From an uncultured Nitratiruptor sp. (GTDB lineage: Bacteria > Campylobacterota > Campylobacteria > Campylobacterales > Nitratiruptoraceae), in NCBI GenBank assembly GCA_913056105.1, contig CAJXMB010000004.1:1-35381 (forward strand): 35,381 nt of DNA, given 5' to 3'. The notes under the pieces were generated by a model, which ran no database searches, was not told the DNA's origin, and was given only the letters and a program-made list of their open reading frames with translations. Position 1 is the stretch's first letter. Each line of letters opens with the position of its first letter. Position numbers and translations under genes: made by a program. Shown in pieces: positions 8,161-16,654 of this stretch.

Positions 8161-9491
8161 TGGATTTAACACCAAAAGAGATTGTTAAATATCTTGATGA
8201 ATATATTATAGGCCAAAAAGAGGCTAAGAAGACTATTGCTATTGCCCTTAGAAATAGATATAGAAGAATGCAACTTCCAAAAGAGTTACAAGATGAGATA
8301 ATGCCAAAAAATATTTTAATGATTGGCTCGACTGGGGTTGGAAAGACTGAAATTGCAAGAAGGCTTGCAAAATCTTTTGATCTTCCATTTATCAAAGTAG
8401 AAGCAAGCAAATATACTGAAGTTGGATTTGTGGGAAGAGATGTTGAATCTATGGTTAGAGATTTGGTCGCAGCCTCAATCAATTTGGTAAAGGAGAAGCA
8501 TAAAGAAAAAAATCAAGATTTAATAGAAGATTATGTTAATAAAAAGATTCTTGAAAAACTTTTGCCACCTCTTCCAAAAATGGCAAATGAAAGTAAAAAA
8601 GAGGAGTATCAAAAGAGTTATGAAAAGATGAAAAAGAGGCTTTTAGATGGAGAGCTGGATAATTTAAAAATAGAGATTGAACTTCCAAAAAGTGGACTCA
8701 ATATAGAAGATAGCTCTTTGCCGCCTGAAATCGCAAGAGCACAAGAGTCTATTGCAAAAATTTTCACAATCGGTTTAAAAAAAGAGAGTATCAAAAAAGA
8801 GGTTAGTGTAAAAGAGGCAAGAGAGATTTTAAAAACAGAAGCTAGCGAAAAACTACTTGATATGGAGCAGATTAAGATAGAAGCTTTACAAAAAGCTCAA
8901 AATGAAGGAATAATCTTTATTGATGAGATAGATAAAATTGCAGTCTCATCAAAAGCTCAAGGAAGACAAGACCCAAGCAAAGAGGGAGTTCAAAGAGACC
9001 TATTGCCCATAGTTGAAGGAAGTAGTGTGAATACAAAATGGGGAACAGTTAAGACTGACCATATTCTATTTATTGCAGCTGGTGCTTTTCATGTAAGTAA
9101 GCCCAGTGACCTCATTCCTGAACTTCAAGGAAGATTTCCACTAAGAGTTGAATTAGACTCTTTAGATAAAGAGGCTCTTTATAAGATTTTAACTCTAACA
9201 AAAAATTCATTGATAAAACAGTATCAAGCTCTTTTAAAAGTTGAAGGGGTTGAACTTGTTTTTGAAGATGAAGCTCTAAAAGCTATTGCAAATCTATCAT
9301 ATGAAGCAAATCAAAAAATGGAAGATATTGGAGCAAGAAGACTTCATACAATAGTTGAAAATCTGCTTGAAGATATAAGTTTTGAGGCTGATGAACATAG
9401 AGGTGAGAAAATAATCATAGATAAAGAGTATGTGCACAAAAAACTTGATAATATTATTAAAGATGAAGATGTTGCAAGATATATTTTGTAA
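8160..9491 (+). CDS. hslU: HslU (ClpY) ATPase subunit
   Basis: AAA+ unfoldase partner of HslV. The 443-residue protein contains [20 protein letters not shown], Walker A GSTGVGKT (56-63), the pore loop region around YTEVGFVGRDVESM, Walker B IIFIDEIDKIA, the sensor region RFPLRVEL, GARRLHTIVENLLED and the C-terminal EDVARYIL that docks into HslV. The start is the ATG at 8160, where TGATG overlaps the hslV stop, with GGAGG (8151-8155) 4 nt upstream. An in-frame TTG at 8157 is too close to the SD. The era gene follows after 9 nt. Confidence 0.97.
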   Translation: MDLTPKEIVKYLDEYIIGQKEAKKTIAIALRNRYRRMQLPKELQDEIMPKNILMIGSTGVGKTEIARRLAKSFDLPFIKVEASKYTEVGFVGRDVESMVRDLVAASINLVKEKHKEKNQDLIEDYVNKKILEKLLPPLPKMANESKKEEYQKSYEKMKKRLLDGELDNLKIEIELPKSGLNIEDSSLPPEIARAQESIAKIFTIGLKKESIKKEVSVKEAREILKTEASEKLLDMEQIKIEALQKAQNEGIIFIDEIDKIAVSSKAQGRQDPSKEGVQRDLLPIVEGSSVNTKWGTVKTDHILFIAAGAFHVSKPSDLIPELQGRFPLRVELDSLDKEALYKILTLTKNSLIKQYQALLKVEGVELVFEDEALKAIANLSYEANQKMEDIGARRLHTIVENLLEDISFEADEHRGEKIIIDKEYVHKKLDNIIKDEDVARYIL

Positions 9492-9500
9492 AGAGAGTCT

Positions 9501-10376
9501 ATGAAGTCAGGATTTGTTGCTCTTATTGGAAGACCAAATGCTGGAAAAAGCTCTCTTTTAAATTGGTTGCTTGATTATAAAATCGCTTTAGTCTCTCATA
9601 AAGCACAAGCTACGAGAAAGAGATTAAATGCTATTGTTATGCATAAAGAGAGTCAGATAATCTTTATTGATACTCCTGGAATCCATGAAAAAGAGAGACT
9701 ATTGAATAAGTTTATGCTTGAAGAGGCATTAAAAGCTATAGGAGACTCTGATTTAATTCTTTTTTTGTCTCCTGTAAATGACTCTTTAGAGTATTATGAA
9801 AAATTCTTAGAATTAAATAGAAAAAATATACCTCATATTGTAGTTTTAACAAAGATTGATAGAGTTAATAATGCAAAGCTTCTAAAAAAGATAGATGAGT
9901 TTAAAAAGTATCAAGATAGATTTTTAGAGTTAGTTCCTATCTCTATTACAAAAAATATAGGAAAAGAGGAGCTATTAGATACTATAATTAAATACCTGCC
10001 TGAACATCCATACTACTACGACCCTGAACTTTTAACAACCGAGAATATTAAAGATATCTATAAAGAGTTAATAAGAGAGGCTATTTTTGAAAATTTAAGT
10101 GATGAGATTCCATATGAAAGCGATGTATTAATAGAAAAAATCGAAGAAAATCCAAATTTAGATAGAGTCTATGCAACAATAGTAGTAGAAAAGCCTTCTC
10201 AAAAAGGAATAATTATAGGAAAAAATGGAGCTACTATTAAAAGAGTTGGTTTTAATGCTAGAAAAAAACTTGAAGAGTTCAGCCACAAAAAGATATATTT
10301 AGAACTTTTTGTTGCTGTTAAAAGAGGTTGGAGTAAAAATAAAAAATCTCTGCAAGATTTAGGATACATTTTTTAA
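9501..10376 (+). CDS. era: GTPase Era
   Basis: Era is an essential GTPase that binds 16S rRNA during 30S maturation. The 291-residue protein has G1 GRPNAGKS (10-17), the effector region ATRKRLNAIV, G3 DTPG (57-60), G4 TKID (117-120, a common variant of NKID) and a C-terminal KH domain with GKNGATIKRVG and IYLELFVAVKRGWS. It is last in the argG-rplI-hslV-hslU-era run. The next gene, 109 nt on, has its own promoter. Confidence 0.97.
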   Translation: MKSGFVALIGRPNAGKSSLLNWLLDYKIALVSHKAQATRKRLNAIVMHKESQIIFIDTPGIHEKERLLNKFMLEEALKAIGDSDLILFLSPVNDSLEYYEKFLELNRKNIPHIVVLTKIDRVNNAKLLKKIDEFKKYQDRFLELVPISITKNIGKEELLDTIIKYLPEHPYYYDPELLTTENIKDIYKELIREAIFENLSDEIPYESDVLIEKIEENPNLDRVYATIVVEKPSQKGIIIGKNGATIKRVGFNARKKLEEFSHKKIYLELFVAVKRGWSKNKKSLQDLGYIF

Positions 10377-10428
10377 AAATAGCTTATAAATTTATTGAGA
10401 ACACAAGAGATTTTAAAGTTATTTGCGA

Positions 10429-10449
10429 TATAATTGTTAGAGGTGCCCT
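10429..10449 (+). promoter_or_regulatory. Promoter/leader element (copy 1) of the cts/msh-like operon
   Basis: TATAAT (10429-10434) is followed by TGTTAGAGGTGCCCT. The same 21 nt, with a single G/T difference at 10442, occurs at 34177-34197 before murJ. Transcription would be expected to start 6-8 nt after TATAAT, so the GTGCCC block would lie at or very near the RNA 5' end. A weak A/T hairpin (10457-10473) and a poor SD follow before the ATG at 10486. Confidence 0.6.
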
Positions 10450-10485
10450 TAAATATATAAAAAACTTTTTTATTAAAGTAAGAAT

Positions 10486-12004
10486 ATGAAAAAAAAAAGA
10501 ATTTAACACTGTTGTATCCATAAATCCATATTCTAAAACATATTATGAAAATAAAAATGGTAAATTAAAAAAGATTCAAACTCCTAAATTTTCAAGAAAA
10601 AGTTTTTTTATCTCTTTTTTAGCAACAAACAGATATATAACATCTCAACTCGAGATAAACAGAAATATTCCTGAAGAAGATTTAAAAGATGCAATTGAGA
10701 CAAAAGCGTATGAAGAATTGGGGTTAGATCCAACAAAAGAGTATAAAATAGAGATTTTAGAAATCCCTACTCCTCAAACAGATAAAAATAGAAAATTTCA
10801 TATATTTGTTGCTGATCCAGATGATATAAAAAAAGATTTCAATGAAGTTATCCAAAAAATACCCTATATAGACATTATCGCTCCTCTACCTCTCCTTTTT
10901 AAATATATTTATAAAAAAGAGATTTTAGAAGATAGTGGAGTTGATTGCTTTATATATTTTCAAAAAAATGATGCTTTTTTAACTATTTATCAAGAAGGAA
11001 GATATATATATTCAAAATCTCTTAACTACTCTTTAAAAGAGATGAGCGAGAGATTTAACGAAATAAGAGGAGAGAGAGTAGATGAAGATGAATTTATAAG
11101 ATTGCTATCTAAAGAGGGATTAAAGACTACAAATTTTGATATACAAGAGAGTTTAATGAAACTCTTTAATGAAATTTTTCTTAATATCAATGATATTTTG
11201 ATATATGCAAAAAGAACAAATGAGTTAGATAAGATTGATAGATTGTTTATAGGTAGTGAGTATGGTTATGTTTTAGGAGTTGAAGAGTATGCTCAAACAT
11301 ATCTTGGGATAAAATCTTTAGAGCTCTCATTTGATTATGGTTTTTCATATAATGAGCCTTTCATTGATGAGATACATAAACTTATGCAACTCTCAGCTCT
11401 AATGATTTTACAAGAAAACGAAGAGATACCAAGTCTAACAATTTTTAAAAGACCTCCCCCAATATGGCAAAGACCAAGCGGCCAACTTATAGGTGTAACA
11501 GCTGCTAGTATTTTACTATCTTTTTCATACCCTTTATATAATATAGCCTATAACTATAAATTAAAATATGATACTGCTTCTTTAAATAAACAGTATAACA
11601 AAATCCATAAAGAAAGAACCGATTTAGAAAATAGAATAAACTCTTTAAACAGAGAAAAAGAGGAGATCGCTTCTAAAATTAAAAAACAAAACAGTGTTTA
11701 TAAACAAAAAATGAGCATTTTAAATAGTATATATAATAAAAAAGTAAATTATCCTATGAAAGGCAAAATCATTGCTGAACTCTCTCAAGATTTACTAAAT
11801 TTTGGCATAAAAATAAAAAATTTAGACTCAAAAGAGAACAATATAATAATAGATGTTATATCAAATAGTGATAAAAAAATAACAAATTTTATAAAATTTA
11901 TTTCACATAAAAAGATTAATAAATATCATATTGAAACAGATAGGATTGAAAAAGAGAATAATGAAAACAGATACAGAAGTACTTTAAAGGTAGTTATAAA
12001 ATGA
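10486..12004 (+). CDS. PilM/MshI-like plus PilN-like fused assembly protein, frame disrupted by A10
   Basis: ATG 10486 is followed by ten A's and, as written, stops at 10504-10506. Removing one A (MKKKEFNTVVSINPYSKTYY) joins an uninterrupted frame from 10499 to 12004, about 505 codons. No ATG, GTG or TTG exists in that frame before TTG 10718, yet codons 10499-10717 encode family-like sequence (IPEEDLKDAIETKAYEELGL). The N-terminal two-thirds resembles the PilM/MshI/GspL cytoplasmic actin-like domain. One membrane span (ASILLSFSYPLYNIAY) follows, then a coiled coil and a PilN-like periplasmic domain. It would form the inner-membrane platform with the next gene. The frame break could be phase variation, polymerase slippage or sequencing error; the first in-frame alternative start, TTG 10718, would lose the N-terminal strand region. 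Confidence 0.7.
10489..10498 (+). repeat. A10 homopolymer inside the start region of the PilM/N-like gene
   Basis: Ten consecutive A's directly follow the ATG. It is the longest homopolymer I noticed in the window and the only one that breaks a conserved reading frame. A9 would give ATG-(AAA)3-GAA and the full-length protein. Confidence 0.85.
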
Positions 12005-12642
12005 ATCAAGGTAGTATCTTAGAAAAATTAGACTCTTTTCTTTTAACAAAAAAACCAAACGAGAGAGTGATTATATATTTATCTATATTTTTAATATTTT
12101 TTGCCCTATTTTTTCAATACCTTTTTCCTATCACAAAAAAAATGGTTCAAAAAAGTAAAACTAAAAAACAAGAGATTGAAAACAAAATTAAAGAGGATAA
12201 AGATTATATTGCCTCTATTACAATTGATGGCGATAAAGAGTTTTTAATAAAAAAACTAAACAAAGAGATAAAACAATTAAAAACTAAATTTGTAGATATC
12301 AGGGACAAAAATGACTATATAGATTTTCAAATTAAAAATATTAACAATTTAATCTATAATGAAAAAAATTGGGCAAAATTTTTAGACTCACTTGCTAAAA
12401 AAGCTATAAATAATGGTGTTGATATAGATTTTATAAGTAATGAATTTGTAAAAAACAGTCAAAATTTTGGGCATGTTTTGGAAATTGAGATAGGATGTAA
12501 CGGTGGATTTAAAAATATAATAGGATTTATAAACTCTATTGAAGAGAGTGATTTAGTTGTTGATATATATGATATAAATATGAAAAGCAATTTTAATATC
12601 CAAACAGATTTAAGGGTATCGGTATGGGGAATAAATTACTAA
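12001..12642 (+). CDS. PilO/MshJ/GspM-like inner-membrane assembly protein
   Basis: A 213-residue bitopic protein. It has a short cytoplasmic tail, one membrane span at about 23-45 (VIIYLSIFLIFFALFFQYLF), a lysine-rich coiled coil (about 50-115) and a small mixed alpha/beta periplasmic domain (KFLDSLAKKAINNGVDIDFI, VLEIEIGCNGGFKNIIGFI). This layout and its position right after a PilM/N-like gene match PilO, MshJ or GspM, which heterodimerise with PilN/GspL through the coiled coil. The ATG overlaps the preceding stop as ATGA, giving coupled translation. The assignment rests on topology and context because sequence conservation in this family is low. Confidence 0.72.
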   Translation: MNQGSILEKLDSFLLTKKPNERVIIYLSIFLIFFALFFQYLFPITKKMVQKSKTKKQEIENKIKEDKDYIASITIDGDKEFLIKKLNKEIKQLKTKFVDIRDKNDYIDFQIKNINNLIYNEKNWAKFLDSLAKKAINNGVDIDFISNEFVKNSQNFGHVLEIEIGCNGGFKNIIGFINSIEESDLVVDIYDINMKSNFNIQTDLRVSVWGINY

Positions 12643-13037
12643 TTTTTTTACTATTTTTTTTAATAAATTTTAGTTATGCAAATGATAGTTTCAAAAATAT
12701 TGATAACTTAATAGAAAAAATTAAAATAAAAAGAGTTGGTTTAAATAGTTATGAGATAAAAAAATTAAAAGATCCATTTTTTTATAGCAATAAAAGAATT
12801 ACTTTAAGAGCAAAAAGAAAACTATTCAATAAAACTATTAAACCATATTACAGATTAAGTGCAATTTTTAACGACAAAGCAAAAATAAATGGAAGATGGT
12901 ATAAAATTGGAAGCAGAGTTGGAAAATATAAAATTTTTGATATATGTAGTAACTGTGTTAAACTAAAAAGAGATAAAAAAGTTTTAACACTTTTCCTTGC
13001 TAAAAAAAGCAAAAGAGTTAAGATAACTATAGAGTAA
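12624..13037 (+). CDS. PilP/GspC-like periplasmic protein, CtsR position
   Basis: A 137-residue exported protein: signal peptide MGNKLLIFLLFFLINFSYA, probable cleavage after residue 19. The C-terminal 60 residues (LSAIFNDKAKINGRWYKIG, then GKYKIFDICSNCVKLKRDKK) look like the small beta 'HR' domain of GspC/PilP, which links the inner-membrane platform to the secretin. A pair of cysteines (C-S-N-C) lies in this domain. It overlaps the PilO-like gene by 19 nt and lies 14 nt before the secretin. In the C. jejuni cts cluster as I recall it, ctsR occupies this position before ctsD. The function is inferred from fold pattern and context. Confidence 0.68.
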   Translation: MGNKLLIFLLFFLINFSYANDSFKNIDNLIEKIKIKRVGLNSYEIKKLKDPFFYSNKRITLRAKRKLFNKTIKPYYRLSAIFNDKAKINGRWYKIGSRVGKYKIFDICSNCVKLKRDKKVLTLFLAKKSKRVKITIE

Positions 13038-13051
13038 TTTGGAGGCATAAA

Positions 13052-14488
13052 GTGAATAAAATTTTAAAAAAGATTATTTTGATTTTATTATTTTTTGGCA
13101 ATTCATTACTAATGGCTGATTGTCAAATGCAACTTTTCAATATCTCAAGTGCTCCTGGCACAAGGATTTTGGAGTTTGTTAATCAAATAGCAAATGAGTG
13201 CTCTTTAACAGTTATAGTAAAAGATAGATATGCAAAAAATATTTTAAGAAATAGATTAAACAAAATAGATCTAAAAAATGCTACATTAGATGATGTTTTA
13301 AATATTGTATTAAAAGAGAACAGTCTGAATTATGAATTAAAAGACAGTATTTTAAAAATTTCATATCTAATAACTAAAACTTTTCATATAGATTATATCA
13401 CAACAAAAAGAAAAGGTGAATCAACGACTGATGCATCTGTTGATATTGGAGGCCAATCAAGCGGAGGAGGAGGTTCAGGAAATGATGTCAATAAAATAGA
13501 ATCTAAAGATGAGTTTGATTTTTGGAAAAACACAAAAGAGGAGATATATAGTATCATAAATAGACCTGAAGATTCATATAAAGCACCTGAGCCAATAATA
13601 AATCAAGAAGCTGGACTTATCACAGTTACAGGGACTTTGCCGCAAATTAAAAGAGTTGAAAACTATTTAAAAAATGTGCAAGAAAGACTCCATAAAGAAG
13701 TAATGATTGATGTATCTATAATTGCTGTGACACTAAACAGAGATTTTACAAAAGGTATCGATTGGAGCAGGTTTGCTGCTAATTTTAATGGTACTTTAGA
13801 TTTTAATTATAATGGATCTGGAAGCCAAATTTTAAACCAAACATCATCCAGTGCCTCAACAACAGTCTTTTCATCTCAATTTAATATAAATGGATTACTA
13901 AATTTTTTAAAAACAAATGGAGATGTAAAGATTCTATCAAATCCTAAAATCTTGACTCTAAACAATCAACCAGCTTTAATAACAGTTGGTAAAACAATCA
14001 ATTATAATGTCCCAACAGAGGTTACAATAACTGAAAGTGGAAATTTAGGCACTCAAAGTTATACTCCATCATCTATATTTGTTGGAATTTTACTAAATAT
14101 TACCCCTGAAATTACTGATGATGGATATATTATCTTAAGAATAAACCCTTCTGTTTCAGAGTTAAATGACCCTACACAATTAGAGATTAGCCAAAATCAA
14201 AAGTTTAGAGAGATCGCACCTGATACAAAAGTAAAAAAGATCTCTTCAGTCTTAAAAGTAAAAGATGGCTCAACTATAATAATGGGTGGACTTATTACAA
14301 ATACAAAAAATCTAAGTGTAAATGGTGTTCCTATATTAAAAGATTTGCCTATTATTGGCTATGCATTTAAGAGTCAAAAGCAACAATTTAATAATGTAGA
14401 ATTAGTTTTTGTAATAAAACCAAAAATTATTAAACCAAGTAAAAAAACTATAACATTAAAAGATTTGGGATATAAAAGCATAAAATAA
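13052..14488 (+). CDS. mshL: Secretin, MshL/CtsD-like outer-membrane channel
   Basis: A 478-residue secretin with a signal peptide (IILILLFFGNSLLMA), an N-terminal domain with an STN-like part (LIVKDRYAKNILRNRL, DLKNATLDDVLNIVLKENSL), a Gly/Ser-rich linker (about 128-145), an N-domain (IITNQ-type repeat INQEAGLITVTGTLPQIKRV) and the C-terminal secretin domain. Secretin signatures are VKILSNPKILTLNNQPALI, VGILLNITPEITDDGYI, VLKVKDGSTIIMGGLI and VPILKDLPIIGYAF. It forms the multimeric outer-membrane pore of type II secretion, type IV pilus and DNA-uptake machines. GTG start 13052 is fixed by GGAGG 6 nt upstream. It is the CtsD position in the cts order. Confidence 0.93.
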   Translation: MNKILKKIILILLFFGNSLLMADCQMQLFNISSAPGTRILEFVNQIANECSLTVIVKDRYAKNILRNRLNKIDLKNATLDDVLNIVLKENSLNYELKDSILKISYLITKTFHIDYITTKRKGESTTDASVDIGGQSSGGGGSGNDVNKIESKDEFDFWKNTKEEIYSIINRPEDSYKAPEPIINQEAGLITVTGTLPQIKRVENYLKNVQERLHKEVMIDVSIIAVTLNRDFTKGIDWSRFAANFNGTLDFNYNGSGSQILNQTSSSASTTVFSSQFNINGLLNFLKTNGDVKILSNPKILTLNNQPALITVGKTINYNVPTEVTITESGNLGTQSYTPSSIFVGILLNITPEITDDGYIILRINPSVSELNDPTQLEISQNQKFREIAPDTKVKKISSVLKVKDGSTIIMGGLITNTKNLSVNGVPILKDLPIIGYAFKSQKQQFNNVELVFVIKPKIIKPSKKTITLKDLGYKSIK

Positions 14489-14490
14489 GC

Positions 14491-15297
14491 ATGAAAAAAA
14501 GTATATACAAAGAAGCTAAAGAGTGTTTTACTGAAACTGAAGATGCTAAATATTTTATAAGGCTTGATCAATCTGCACTATTTTTAGAAATATTAAAAGA
14601 GACAATTAAAAAGCCTCTTAAAATGATTTTACTGTATGGGGAGCCTGGTGTTGGAAAAACTATGCTTTTAAATAAACTCTATAGTGATATATCTAAAAAA
14701 GAGGAAAATATTTTTCTAATTTCAAGCCCAATTTTAGATGAAGAAAAATTTACTACAACTCTTTATAGAAAACTCTTTTTTGAAGAAGAAGATATCAATT
14801 TTGATAAATTTATTGATCTTATAAATCAAAAACTAAGATTTAATTCAACTACTGTTTTATTGGATGAAGCTCAACTTTATAGTGGCTCTCAAATGGAAAA
14901 AATTAGAATAATCTCTGATACAAGAAAGATAAAATTTGTTATTGCACTTCACAAAACCGACCAAGAAGATGTTATCGCAAAAGAGCACTTTAAAACAAGA
15001 ATTTGGGAAACAATAGAGCTTAAACCTCCAACATTAAATGAGCTTGGCATCTATATCAAAAAAAAGCTTTTGATGAAAAATCTATTTGATATAGCAAATC
15101 AAGTTGATAAAAATTGTATTAAATTTATATATAGATATACAAAAGGAAATTTTAGAGAGACAAATAAATTTATGTATAATCTATTTGAAATTTATGAATA
15201 TTATGAAGAGAGTGCGCCAAATAAAATAGATTATAGAAAAATTTCAAAAAAATTTTTAGAGATGTGTGCTATTAAATTAGGATATATTAATGTATGA
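14491..15297 (+). CDS. ExeA/MshM-like AAA ATPase, CtsP position
   Basis: A 268-residue AAA-type ATPase: Walker A GEPGVGKT (50-57), Walker B VLLDEAQ (122-128), an arginine-finger-like TRIWET segment and a small C-terminal helical lid (FIYRYTKGNFRETNKFMYN). It is related to ExeA/GspA/MshM ATPases, which assist secretin or pilus assembly. Unlike ExeA it has no C-terminal membrane or peptidoglycan-binding domain, so it would be cytoplasmic or recruited by partners. It lies 2 nt after the secretin and overlaps the following TPR gene by 8 nt. The equivalent C. jejuni gene (ctsP) encodes a nucleotide-binding protein needed for transformation. Confidence 0.85.
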   Translation: MKKSIYKEAKECFTETEDAKYFIRLDQSALFLEILKETIKKPLKMILLYGEPGVGKTMLLNKLYSDISKKEENIFLISSPILDEEKFTTTLYRKLFFEEEDINFDKFIDLINQKLRFNSTTVLLDEAQLYSGSQMEKIRIISDTRKIKFVIALHKTDQEDVIAKEHFKTRIWETIELKPPTLNELGIYIKKKLLMKNLFDIANQVDKNCIKFIYRYTKGNFRETNKFMYNLFEIYEYYEESAPNKIDYRKISKKFLEMCAIKLGYINV

Positions 15298-16102
15298 GAT
15301 AGAAGAGTTAGAAAAGAAGTGGAAAAAATATAGATTTAACAAATATTTCAAAATTGCTTTAACCTCTATTTTAACTATAATCTTTTTCATTGGAATATAT
15401 ACTTTTTTAGATCAATCAAAAAAAGATTTAGAAAAAAAATCTAATAAATTAAAGATTTCAAAAAAGCAAGATATTAAAACAGAAATAGATAATCAAATAG
15501 CAACTTCCAAAAAGAGAAAACTTGATACAAGCATAAGCAAAAAAAAGATAGCAAGCAACAAAAACAAGAAAATAGTTATTGATATAAATAGAAGTATCAA
15601 TGCAAAAGATAAAAATGAAGTGAGAACATCCTTTTTAGCTCCAGATTTAAGTTTTGAAAATAGATTAAATATTATTAAAAAAGAGAAAAAATTTGTAAAA
15701 GCAAAAAAAGAGATTAAAATCAACAAACCTCCTAAAAAGTTAGAGACAAAATTAAATCCTATTAAAAAAGAGAAAAAAATAGTTATAAAAACAACTGATT
15801 CTAAAAATTTTATAGATAGTTTAATAGCAAAATTTGAAAAAGAGAAAAGCCCTAAAATTGCTATTTTTTTATCAAAACATTTTTATAAAGAAAAAAATTA
15901 TAAAGAGTCTTTAAAGTGGGCTATAAGAGCTAATGAACTTGATAGTAACAGTGAAGATAGTTGGGTTTTATTTGCTAAATCTTCTATAAAACTTGGCAAA
16001 AAAGAGGATGCAATAAAAGCACTCAAAGCTTATCTATCTACTCATAACTCTTTTAAAGTAGAAGAGTTATTAAATAGCATCAAAACAGGAGAGTTTAAAT
16101 GA
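15290..16102 (+). CDS. Membrane-anchored TPR protein, MshN-like
   Basis: A 270-residue protein with a short cytoplasmic N-terminus, one membrane span (about 22-42, IALTSILTIIFFIGIYTFL), then about 130 residues of extremely lysine-rich, low-complexity linker. A C-terminal TPR-like pair follows (AIFLSKHFYKEKNYKESLKW, DSWVLFAKSSIKLGKKEDAI). MshN of MSHA pili has the same anchor-linker-TPR plan and position after mshM. The basic linker would sit in the periplasm; it could contact DNA or peptidoglycan, but this is conjecture. It overlaps both neighbours (8 nt upstream, ATGA downstream). Confidence 0.7.
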   Translation: MYEIEELEKKWKKYRFNKYFKIALTSILTIIFFIGIYTFLDQSKKDLEKKSNKLKISKKQDIKTEIDNQIATSKKRKLDTSISKKKIASNKNKKIVIDINRSINAKDKNEVRTSFLAPDLSFENRLNIIKKEKKFVKAKKEIKINKPPKKLETKLNPIKKEKKIVIKTTDSKNFIDSLIAKFEKEKSPKIAIFLSKHFYKEKNYKESLKWAIRANELDSNSEDSWVLFAKSSIKLGKKEDAIKALKAYLSTHNSFKVEELLNSIKTGEFK

Positions 16103-16647
16103 GATACTTTATAGTTATTTTTATTTTATTAACAAATTTTTATGCAAATGAGATATCGGTTAATCAATTAATCAAATATTACCAAGCAGGAGATTATAAA
16201 AAGGTATGCCTATATGGTATAAAAATTTTTCACAAATTAAAAAGAGATGAAAATTTGGTCTCTATGTATGGAATATCTTGTTTAAAATCAGATTATATAG
16301 ATAGGCTTGCTATTCCAGCTGTCGTTTTAAAAAAGAGTAAAAGTGGCAGAAAAAATGCAATATATTTTTTAACAATTATGCTTCAAAAAAAGATTCTATT
16401 AAGCTCTTTATTTGATAATTTTCAAATATCAAATGTAAAATTTCCTAATACCGACTATATACTTTCTAAAATTTTTAGATTATATCAAGAAAAGAGATAC
16501 AAAAAAAATAAAAATGAACTAATTTTTAAAGACCTAACAAACAAAGATAAAACATATAAATTGATTTTAATAAAAGATAAAGAACCTAAAATAGAGCTAT
16601 TGGAGTTAATAAACAATAAAATAGTAGATAAACATCTATACTGGTGA
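16099..16647 (+). CDS. Exported protein of unknown function in cts/msh-like operon
   Basis: A 182-residue protein with an N-terminal signal sequence (MRYFIVIFILLTNFYANEIS). The mature part is mostly helical with one TPR-like helix pair (VNQLIKYYQAGDYKKVCLYG, NLVSMYGISCL) and a beta-rich C-terminal tail (YKLILIKDKEPKIELLEL). Two cysteines (about 37 and 62) could form a disulfide. I do not recognise a family. It sits between the TPR protein and the GspE motor, where C. jejuni has ctsX, but I see no membrane anchor beyond the signal. The ATGA overlap with the TPR gene indicates co-expression. Confidence 0.6.
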   Translation: MRYFIVIFILLTNFYANEISVNQLIKYYQAGDYKKVCLYGIKIFHKLKRDENLVSMYGISCLKSDYIDRLAIPAVVLKKSKSGRKNAIYFLTIMLQKKILLSSLFDNFQISNVKFPNTDYILSKIFRLYQEKRYKKNKNELIFKDLTNKDKTYKLILIKDKEPKIELLELINNKIVDKHLYW

Positions 16648-16654
16648 GGATAAA

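Noticed and set aside
8144-8482. Minus-strand open frame over hslU
   Set aside because: Antisense to the highly conserved Walker A region of hslU; no SD or family features.
10451-10480. A/T inverted repeat in the leader of the PilM/N-like gene as a strong terminator or riboswitch
   Set aside because: The stem is six to eight A-T pairs with almost no loop; too weak to claim by itself, so it is mentioned only as context for the leader.
10377-10485. Possible tRNA or small RNA gene after era
   Set aside because: No cloverleaf, no GC-rich stems and no CCA end; the stretch is explained by a promoter and leader.
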